DNA of 64,000 bases from Diogma glabrata. Its lineage: Eukaryota; Arthropoda; Insecta; Diptera; Cylindrotomidae. Each line of letters begins with the position of its first letter. Position 1 is the first letter of the stretch. The stretch lies in the NCBI GenBank assembly GCA_963693315.1, contig OY856187.1, forward strand, positions 381,723,460 through 381,787,459. The letters run 5' to 3'. The notes below the pieces were generated by a model that saw only the letters and a list, made by a program, of their open reading frames with translations, did not search any database and was not told the DNA's origin. Positions 56,193-64,000 of this stretch are shown piece by piece. Both the position numbers and the translations under genes were made by a program.

Positions 56193-58248
56193 ATCTATTA
56201 TCAAGAGATGCACCACGTACATCAACACTCATACCATTATCACGTCGACGATACAAAGGATAACCATTCACAGATTCTTTAGTATTTTCAGAAAAAGGTT
56301 TTGGAAAATTCTTACTACATTTACCATCTCTCATACAAACAGAATTGGGATTTAGAGCACCACATGGTCCATGCATCATATGACGTTTCACATATTCATG
56401 TAATTTAGGAAAAAGAATGGGATCAGGGATTTCAGTACATACAAATTTATTAATCATTTCATTTCCATCAATTCTATCTTCATCTGATAAATTTAACAAA
56501 ATATGGGCATGCGGAAGACCACGTTTTTGAAATTCAATGGTATATATAAGTGCTTTGACAGAACCGAAAATCTTTTTTTTCATTAAACAATCTATGAGCT
56601 CTTTAAGTTTCACTTTAAACACACGCACAACAATATCAGGACGAAAATTCGAAGACTCATAATTACTCAAATTATCAACAATTTCTAACCATTGAGGATT
56701 ACATGTCATTGTTATAAATAAAGAAGGTTTACCGAAATGTTGTACAATAGACATTGCATCCAAGTAATTTTGATACATGTTACGTGGTGAACCGGTGAAA
56801 GAAGATGGCAAAATTACTTTACGACCAACTACTTGCATATTATCATCGCCATTGCGATTTTGATGCAAGAAATCTGTTAAATTATTGTACAAATCAGCAC
56901 GAAGAGCAGATTGATTTGAACGAATGTAATGAAGCCGTGTACCTTCGATACGAACATACATATCAACAATCCATTGAAGAAATAATTTTTGAGAACGATG
57001 CAAAAGACTAAAACCATCACGTATAGCAAGGCGATAAGATGCATATTGCAACATTGTAACTTTTGTACGTGACACATTAGCACGTGAAGTTGAAACTAAA
57101 TTATGTGGAATATTAACGTGCCACCCAGTATCACCATTTGGAAACAACAAAGGATAAGCTAAAGGATCCAAAGAAGAATCAAGGACAGAAACAGAACGAA
57201 TTTCATTGGCATTTTTTGAAAAAACAATCATATTTCTTTCAAAAGGTGGTTCACCATCATCATTTTTAAAAATAGCAGCCACATCAGTTTGAACAGCATC
57301 ATTAAAACGACGAATATCACATTCTCTGTTAACTTTTATAACCATTGACACATCAGCAGTAACATTCTCAGGTCTTTCACAAAATTCACGCATTGATTTG
57401 AAAGAACGAACAAAAGGATTCACACGATCTAACTCAAAACCTATCTCACGCATAAGAAAAATTTCACATACATTGGTATTTCTATTCATTCTATTCATAT
57501 TAGCAGCAGTATCAACATCATAAAAATATAATTGTGCATACATTGGAGGTCGACCATAAGCAGGAATTAAAGCACCAGTACGATGATAAAAAATATTATG
57601 AATTTTAAAATGATAAATACCACGTGCAGTAGAATCCGCTATATTACATTCAGAACTGATCATTGCAAATGCCGAATTATAGGAACGAATATTTGAAAGA
57701 AAACTTTTAGAACGTTTTTTTATAGCATTATCATTTGAATTCAATCCTTCGAAAATATTAGAGAAAAATGCATTTTCAGAAAGAGGAGGTAAATTGACTT
57801 TGCCTTTATGGCAACACAAAGAAAACGCTTCATTATTATTTGAAGTAACTTCTCTTGCAAAATGTTTGGCATGACAAAAATGACAACTCATATCCAAAGC
57901 ACCACAAACATACGAATCAAAGTTACCTGGAATCACATTCAAAGCACACTTGAACGAATCTCTCAAAATTACAAAGGGAATTTCATCATTCACCACATTC
58001 AATTCTAAATCATTCGCAACATTCATGACACCATCCATGACACCGTTCATGACACCATTCATATCATCAACATTCACTTCATCATTCACAACAACATCAG
58101 CTTCAGCATTCATTCCATCATTATTACCATTCATTTCATCATTCATAAAATCAACATTATTACGCATATAACGCATATAATCTCTTTTATTCCGACGACT
58201 CGATGTACCACTCACATCCAAACGACGTTTACGACGTAGTCTTGGCAT
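56193..58248 (-). pseudogene. Helitron Rep protein, N-terminal two-thirds (copy 2)
   Basis: The ATG at 58248 starts MPRLRRKRRLDVSGTSSRRN. A seven-codon upstream extension uses TTG and is less likely. The N-terminus has an Asn/Asp/Met-rich low-complexity stretch (residues about 35-80), then CHFCHAKHF, a zinc-finger-like segment. The Helitron_like_N region follows: GALIPAYGRPPMYAQLYFYD, MREIGFELDRVNPF and DPLAYPLLFPNGDTGWH. Rep motifs are FITMTCNPQW and the HUH box in RGLPHAHILL. The frame is open to SLDNRY and is then cut by the palindrome, before the catalytic tyrosines and the helicase. It could at most bind DNA. Confidence 0.92.
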
Positions 58249-58771
58249 CGAAATACATAAATATATCAATATATATCAAAAATATGAAATAACTCAAATA
58301 TCAAAATATCTCAAAAATCTTTATATCAATAAAAAACAAAATAATCGAAAAATATCGAAAACCGTCCTTCTTGAAAGATAAAAGACGACTAAAATATAAA
58401 ATAAATACGACGACTGAAATGAATATAAAATAAATATAAAAATTTTCGTTTTTGTTATTCGTTGTTCGGTTCGATAGCTAATATATAAAAAAGAAAAATT
58501 TTAAAGCATTGTTTTAAAGCAAAAAGATGATGTGAAGAAGATGTATGTAAACTTATGAAAAGAAGATGTATGTAAACTTATAATGCATATGTATAGAAAA
58601 AGTTTTCCGTATATAATAACTTTTTTATTTATGATCCGAAAAATCCCAAAAATCTTTAAAATCTAAGTTACACTAATATCAGTTAGCAGTGAAAATTTCA
58701 AATGAATCAAAATTCGAATAAAAAAGCCTAATGCCCCACAAAGTTTTAATCTAGCGTATTAATATATAAGA

Positions 58772-59200
58772 AGATGCTGACGTCCCCGGCATATCCCAAA
58801 ATTTAATGGGCAAAAACGTTCGAGCCGCTTAAAGAAAATTTTTTTCGTTAAATCGGAATTTGAGCCGAGATGGAATTTGGTTCATTGTGTGCATTTATAG
58901 ATGCACAGGGGTTAAATGCTGATTGTTCGCTTGAAATTTTCGAAACTGTGTCTTTTGCTTCTGTCGAGATGGAACGCATATTCCATCTGAACTTGAGGGG
59001 TTGGGGATGTCTGGTTCAGGGGTACAGATCCCGATTGCCGTACTCCCGCCCTGAAGTTTAAATTTGGATGACAAGTTTTGCACTTAGGATATGTGAATGC
59101 AGTCTTACCACAAATGTAGCAATGAAGTTTTATTTGGTTCCAAGGACAATCTTGAGCAAGGTGCCCGATTTCCTTGCATCTGTAGCTGTTATCAACCGGA
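58772..59200 (-). pseudogene. Ty3/gypsy remnant copy B, right part, with gag zinc knuckle
   Basis: 58772-59052 matches copy A from 53987 to 54262 (CTGACGTCCCCGGCATATCC, TTGGTTCATTGTGTGCATTT, TTGCTTCTGTCGAGATGGAA). Beyond it, 59200-59060 on the minus strand encodes YRCKEIGHLAQDCPW, LHCYICGKTAFTYPKCKTC, CCHC-type knuckles of a gag nucleocapsid. Copy A lacks this knuckle region, so copy B is the more complete 5' part. No intact frame. Confidence 0.75.
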
Positions 59201-59202
59201 GC

Positions 59203-59542
59203 TGTAAACTTACCTTATCGGGCAATATTATAGGTTATAGAAATAATTTAAAACTGGCAACATATAATTCTCCATCTTTTTTTATAATTCATTTTCTTGC
59301 GCGCTGTGAATTGTTAGTTACATTAATTAGATTGTTAAAATTAATAAGATAAAAATATTTGATAATTGTAACAATTCAAAAACAAGATTGAAGGGTAAAT
59401 TAAAACAATATTTGTAAGTTGCATTTCTATAATCATTATACACTTAACTGATAAGTACATTGTAATTGTAGGTTAAAATATATCTGTCAATAAAATAGAG
59501 AAATATTATAGCTCGTTGTTTGTACCCACTCAATCTGTAACA
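59203..59542 (+). repeat. Candidate 340-bp 5' LTR of the BEL element
   Basis: It begins TGTAAACTTACC and ends ATCTGTAACA, so the termini are TGT...ACA. It contains CAATAAAATAGAG (polyadenylation-like) about 50 bases before its end and abuts the BEL leader, with the ORF starting 38 bases later. The 3' LTR lies outside the window. Confidence 0.4.
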
Positions 59543-59579
59543 AATTTTTGACAAATATTGCAACGAATGCTCAATATAT

Positions 59580-61871
59580 ATGTCGTTGAACAAAGGTTCC
59601 AGTGATCACGTCATCAATGATGATCAAGACAAAGCACTTCCAGGGATACAGCAAGAGAAAAATGTTGGCGTTGGTGATGTGCAGACAGGTCAGAATCAAA
59701 GTAGTGGTGGTGTAGTGAACCTGGTGCAAGAGAAAGACAGTTCGTCGGAACAGCAAGTACTGACAAGAGATACTAAAAAGAAAGAGAAACGTCCAACTAG
59801 AATGAAACCCCAGGGCAGTCAAGCTGCAGAGAGACAGGTAATAGTAAGTTGTAGGTTAGAAGGATGCAAAACATCAGATAATAAATATATGGTGCAATGT
59901 GATAGCTGTGATGGTTGGTATCATTACAAATGTGTCAGTGTGGACAAATCTGTTGCGAATAGAGATTGGAGTTGTAATAGTTGTCTTAAAACTTTAAATA
60001 AATCAGATAATGGCAACAGATCTACAACGTCTAGCAAAAGATACCAAACGCAGATGAAGTCCCTTGAAGCAGAAAAAGAATTAAGAGACCGAAGAGCGGA
60101 AGAGGCAATGAGATTGAAAATGAAGAGAATAGAAGAAGAACAGCAGGCGAAAGAAAGGGTGGAAAAGGAGTATGTAGCCGAACTTGAGAAGAACGATCAA
60201 GAATTTTTAGATAATATCGAATCACTGTCGAACTCGTCGTCGAAATCAGTAATTTCATCCCGTGTCTCAAAGCAATCACGAGACAAAGTTCAGAATTGGA
60301 TATGTGGAAGAGCTGATGATGATCCACGATTACCACCGTTACGTAAATCAAATTTAGTCAGGAAAAACGAAGTGAAACCAGCACATGAAGGTGTTCATAG
60401 ATTACATCCAGTCGCATCCACCCCAGCTGTTCAGCATATGTCAATACGTCCACCTGCAATAGCACAATCATATTATCGAAATACACAACTCGAACCGAAC
60501 TATCCAGCGAATGGCAACACATTCGCCATTCCAGATCTATCAAGCCATATTGTTGCACGTCATGTGATAGGAAGAATTGATCTACCGAAGTTTAGTGGTG
60601 ATCCACTGGACTGGCCCATGTTCTTCAGTACTTTCCAGCAGACTACAGAGCAGTGTCATTATATAGACACAGAAAACCTATTACGACTTCAGAAGAGTTT
60701 ACAAGGAGATGCATTAGAATTGGTACGAGCAAGTTTAATTTATGGTGCGTCAGTCCCAACTGTAATCCAGACTCTTAAGCAAATGTATGGACAACCTGAA
60801 ACGATACTTTCAAGATTGATTCAAAGAATAAAGGTCATGCCAGCTATTAAACCAGATCGCCATGATATGCTGGTTCGATTTTCCATTGAAGCAAAGAACT
60901 TATATGCTACGATTGTAGCATCTGAATTAACCGAACACCTGTATAATCCATTACTGAGGCAAGAGCTGGTTGATAAATTGCCTCATGATCTAAAGTTAAG
61001 ATGGGGATTTCACAGACAGCAACATATGGATGGTAAACTGTCCGAATTTAATACATGGCTTGCTTCAGTATCGGAAGCAGCAAGTCTTGCTACACCGGAT
61101 ATGAAATTGACGGGCCTAAAGATACCAGAAATAAAAGAGTATCAGTCAAAGCAGAAGAAAACCTATCAAAAAACCGAACGGATTGCAATTCACAACGCAG
61201 ATACAACTATCAGGTCTGAAGATAAAGTAGAAGATGCGCCCAAATGTGTTGTTTGTAGAATAGAGCATCACCCTGTAGAAGAGTGTCCTAAGTTTCTAAA
61301 GTTAATACCAGGACAAAGAATGGACACAGTTAAGGAGTTACGTATTTGTCGCACATGCTTAAAGCAACATGCCTCCTACTGCAATATAAACGAGAGATGT
61401 GGTGTTGATGGTTGCAAACGTTTTCATCACGCACTATTACACAAGTACAAGAAGCCGGCAGAATTGAAAGCCGCAAACCACGATAAAGGAACTCTGGATC
61501 AGAACAGCCACCATGCTTTGGGTTCAGTACTATATCGAATTGTTCCTGTATTTCTATATGGACCAAAGAAACGCATCAGTACTTTTGCAATGCTTGATGA
61601 GGGCTCAAGTTCAACATTTCTAGAAGAATCTGTCGCAAATGAACTCGGTCTAGATGGACCTATAAGCGACCTGAAAATTAAATGGACTGCTGATATCACA
61701 CGAACCGAGAGATCGAAGATGGTTTCACTTGAAATATCTGGTGTTGAAGATGGATGCCATAAGTACTATATCAACCAGGTGAACACTGTCAAACATCTGA
61801 AACTTCCAAATCAAACCATTAATTGTTCTGAAATTGGTAAATATACACATCCCGGTTACACTATACAATGA
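59580..61871 (+). pseudogene. BEL/Pao gag-protease polyprotein part
   Basis: 763 residues from ATG 59580. A PHD-type finger is at residues about 90-140 (CRLEGC, CDSCDGWYHYKC, CNSC). A charged coiled coil spans about 155-215 (EKELRDRRAEEAMRLKMKR). The DUF1759 capsid-like region is about 335-490 (LPKFSGDPLDWPMFFSTFQ, LRLQKSLQGDA, LVDKLPHDLKLRW). Cys/His knuckles follow (CVVCRIEHHPVEECPKF, CRTCLKQH, CGVDGCKRFHH), and then the protease with ISTFAMLDEGSSSTFLEESV, where DEG/DSG-type Asp is the active site. The frame is lost just after INCSEIGKYTH, so the ORF ends at 61871 in a shifted reading. The gag packages RNA and the protease would process the polyprotein. Confidence 0.9.
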
Positions 61872-62125
61872 GTGCATTCCAACGATTCTTATAGGAATCG
61901 ATCAGTATAAGCTGACACTACCTCTCGAAGTTCGTGAAGGTGGCTGGGCAGACCCGATTGCTACAAAAACGAGATTGGGCTGGACAATTTGCGGAACAAA
62001 TCGAAGTATTCCAGAAGAACAACAACTAAATGTTCATAAAATAGATGGTAACGATGATGATCAATTCCTTCATTCCATCATGAAAGAATTTACAACATTA
62101 GATAACTCTGGTGTGACTCCTGGCA
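61845..62125 (+). pseudogene. BEL/Pao protease-RT linker, in a shifted frame
   Basis: The frame here (part of an ORF spanning 61834-62274) reads TLYNECIPTILIGIDQYKLT, EVREGGWADPIATKTRLGWT and ICGTNRS. It is the conserved DUF1758 end (ILIGxD..., TxLGWxxxG). It is one base out of register with both neighbours. The downstream end of the ORF (to 62274) is out-of-frame reading of the RT part. Confidence 0.85.
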
Positions 62126-64000
62126 AGCAATGGTTGGCAAGGATGTGGTCAGAGCCCAGAAGATTATGGAGAAAACAAGCAAGTATGAAAACTATCGATA
62201 CCAAATCGGGTTACTGTGGTGCGACGATAACGAAAAGATGCCACCAAGTCGGGAAATGGCACTGGGTCGATTGAACAGCTTTGAAAATAGGCTCTTAAGA
62301 AATCCTGAATTAAAAGAACTAGTAAATAAGAAAATAAGAGAATATTTGCTAAAAGGGTACGCAGAAAAGATAAATATCCAGGAAAAGCCTCTTACAGGCA
62401 GAGTGTGGTTTCTACCGATATTTGCGGTTCAAAGCACCAACAAGCCATCAAAGCTGCGCATTGTCTGGAACGCTGCGGCTAAGTCACACGGCGTTTCTCT
62501 GAATGATTTTCTGCTGAAAGGACCCGATGAGCTGTCGCCAATGCAAGGAATTTTATTCAGATTCAGACAGAGAAGAATAGCCATAACTGGCGATATAAAG
62601 GAAATGTATCATCAAATTGTCGTAGATGAAAAAGATCGCCAGGTGCAACGCTTTCTCTGGAGAGATTGTAATAAAGGCAGAGAGCCAGAAGAATACCTCC
62701 TGCGTGTTCTAACCTTTGGAGCCACATGTTCCCCGAGTCTTGCACAATACGTCAAAAATACACATGCTCAGAAATATTATGATCAGTACCCACTAGCAGT
62801 TAAAGCTATCCAGTGTAACCATTATGTAGACGATTGGCTTGATAGCTTTGATACACCAGGAGAGGCAATTAGAACCGCGAAGGAAGTTCGAATGATACAT
62901 TCAACGGCAGGTTTTCAGATCCGTAACTGGCTGTGCAACGATAAGAACGTACTCAAAGCATTATATGAAGGAAGTGATTGCAAATCGAGTTCAAAACCGA
63001 ATAGCAAGGTCCTGAATGGTCTGGAAGGGTCGGTGGACAAAGTTCTAGGAATGATGTGGTGCACCGAAGAAGACGTATTGGTATTCCGTGTGAATCGCTC
63101 CCGAGTAAATATGGATTTTCTCAACGGTACAAAGAAGCCTACCAAACGCCAAAATTTAAGCATTGTGATGAGCACTTTTGACCCACTCGGGTTGGTCGCT
63201 TCATTCATAATTCATGGAAAAATTATTCTACAAGAAATCTGGAGGCAAGGTATCGAATGGGATGAAGCCATCATTGAGCAGACATATGTGAAGTGGCAGA
63301 GGTGGGTCCAAAAATTAATGACCATTGAGCATCTAAAAATAGGAAGATCATACTTTCAAAGGCTATCTATTGAAGATAATACCGTCTTCGAATTGCATAT
63401 TTTCGTCGATGTCAGTGAAGAGGCATACTCAGCAGTGGCTTATGTCCGTGGATATAATTGTGATCAGCCCGAGAACGTTGAATGCTCGTTGGTATCTTCA
63501 AAGACGAAGGTAGCGCCACAGAAACCTGTGTCAATCCCTCGACTCGAACTACTTGCAGCCGTACTTGGTGTACGACTAATGAATACTATAATTAAGGCTC
63601 ACACAATAAAATTTGAGAGTCGAGTCATATGGTCAGATTCCAGCACAGTGTTGAACTGGCTAGGATGTGATGCTCGTCGTTACCAAACATTTGTTGCACT
63701 GCGAATAAGTGAGTGACTTGAGAGTACTGAAGTACGAGAGTGGCGTTACGTGCCTTCAAAACTTAATGTTGCCGACGAAGCTACCAAGTGGTACAATAAG
63801 TCAGATGGAATAACAACGAACAGATGGTTTGATGAACCAGAATTTCTACGGCAAAGCAGATCGATGTGGCCCACTGACTTCAAATCGTCACACAACGAAA
63901 CCACTGAATTGAGAGCTCATCTACTCATCCACAAAAAGACGCAAACGAAATTTACGCCCTGCATCGTAACAGTCGTTCTGGCTCATACTAACTCGTGGAA
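62115..64000 (+). pseudogene. BEL/Pao reverse transcriptase and RNase H, with internal stop
   Basis: From about 62120 the frame gives AQKIMEKTSKYENYRYQIGL, REMALGRL and KGYAEKI. RT motifs follow: RVWFLPIFAVQ, SKLRIVWNAAAKSHGVSLND, LLKGPDELSPMQGILFRFR, ITGDIKEMYHQIVV, LRVLTFGATCSPSLAQYV and NHYVDDWLDSF (catalytic YVDD). After a connection domain come LSIVMSTFDPLGLVASFI and RNase H-like LHIFVDVSEEAYSAVAYVRG, PRLELLAAVLGVRL and WSDSSTVLNWL. TGA at 63714-63716 interrupts, but the same frame continues with EVREWRYVPSKLNVADEAT and YKKTQ-like sequence to the window end. RT and RNase H copy the element RNA to DNA. Confidence 0.9.
63714..63716 (+). other. In-frame TGA in BEL RNase H region
   Basis: TGA lies between two well-conserved segments (RISE and LESTEVREW). 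The context TGA-CTT is not a known strong readthrough signal, so it is most simply a nonsense mutation. Confidence 0.7.

Larger units (their letters stand above)
55774..58771 (-). mobile_element. Helitron copy 2, 3.0 kb, with palindromic 3' end
   Basis: On the minus strand the element runs from TCTTATATATTAATACGC (58771 downward) to CTAGT at 55774. Both limits are confirmed by the uninterrupted paralogous locus near 53978-53997 (ATTAATAGAGATGCTGACG), which is split here into ATTAATAGAG and AGATGCTGACG. One extra AG remains at the right junction. Inside are a 5' leader, a Rep ORF truncated before its tyrosines, and a 419-bp palindrome. Helitrons insert by rolling-circle transfer without target duplication. 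Confidence 0.9.
59543..64000 (+). mobile_element. BEL/Pao LTR retrotransposon, internal region (partial, decayed)
   Basis: Domain order on the plus strand is PHD finger, DUF1759 gag, zinc fingers, aspartic protease (DUF1758), RT, RNase H. This order is diagnostic of BEL/Pao. The integrase should follow but lies beyond the window. Frameshifts near 61845 and 62120 cancel each other (frame 0, 1, 0), and a TGA interrupts at 63714-63716. Confidence 0.9.

Noticed and set aside
57950..58171. Plus-strand ORF rich in Thr, Phe and Ser
   Set aside because: It is the antisense of the Asn/Asp/Met-rich repeat in the Helitron Rep N-terminus.
63714..63716. Programmed readthrough of the BEL TGA
   Set aside because: TGA-CTT lacks the known CTAG-type context, the position is inside RNase H and not at a domain boundary, and the copy already has two frameshifts.

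Overview
The window looks like nuclear DNA of an insect. It is AT-rich and intron-bearing, full of animal retrotransposons, Helitrons and foldback repeats, and has no operons or Shine-Dalgarno logic. The order is not decidable from sequence alone. Only one host gene is clear: a very-long-chain fatty acid elongase (ELOVL family) on the minus strand. Its four coding exons sit at 26375-26336, 26274-26003, 25934-25635 and 4886-4548. All junctions are GT-AG, phases match, and the predicted protein is 316 residues. The last two exons are separated by a 20.7-kb intron that holds most of the mobile DNA in the left half of the window.

Layout. 1-4.4 kb: an LTR-element leader with a hairpin repeat series, a shared dispersed repeat, and a decayed Ty3/gypsy integrase. 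4.4-26.4 kb (inside the ELOVL gene): a tRNA-type SINE; a CACTA-like DNA transposon with two convergent broken genes; 175-bp tandem repeats; a 142-bp hairpin; a duplicated repeat unit carrying a 418-bp (TG)n tract; an RTE-like LINE fragment; a truncated Helitron; and a nearly full-length Jockey/CR1-type LINE. In that LINE, ORF1 and ORF2 share a frame and are separated by one TAG lying in a TMV-type readthrough context. 27.6-31.7 kb: Ty3/gypsy 3' end with polypurine tract, LINE endonuclease fragment, a THAP zinc-finger fragment, a 211-bp direct repeat pair and a (TA)n tract.

32.7-48.4 kb is dominated by repeat architecture. It holds a dispersed ~300-bp family that also forms a dimeric ~620-bp tandem array, a 2.3-kb palindrome built from about 15 inverted ~150-bp units, and a 2.6-kb palindrome with a second 586-bp palindrome inserted in one arm. 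49-59.2 kb: 69-bp tandem repeats, two unrecognised ORFs, and Ty3/gypsy gag-pol remnants in two copies, one interrupted by a 3.0-kb Helitron. 59.2-64 kb: a BEL/Pao retrotransposon on the plus strand (LTR candidate, PHD-finger gag, protease, RT, RNase H) with two frameshifts and a stop, running off the right edge.

Most ORFs are therefore transposon genes in various states of decay and do not work together. The points most worth a second look are the LINE stop-codon context, the shared palindromic 3' ends of the two Helitrons, the nested foldback elements and the large transposon-filled ELOVL intron. Translations, splice sites and repeat alignments were made by eye, so boundaries are approximate unless a motif fixes them.
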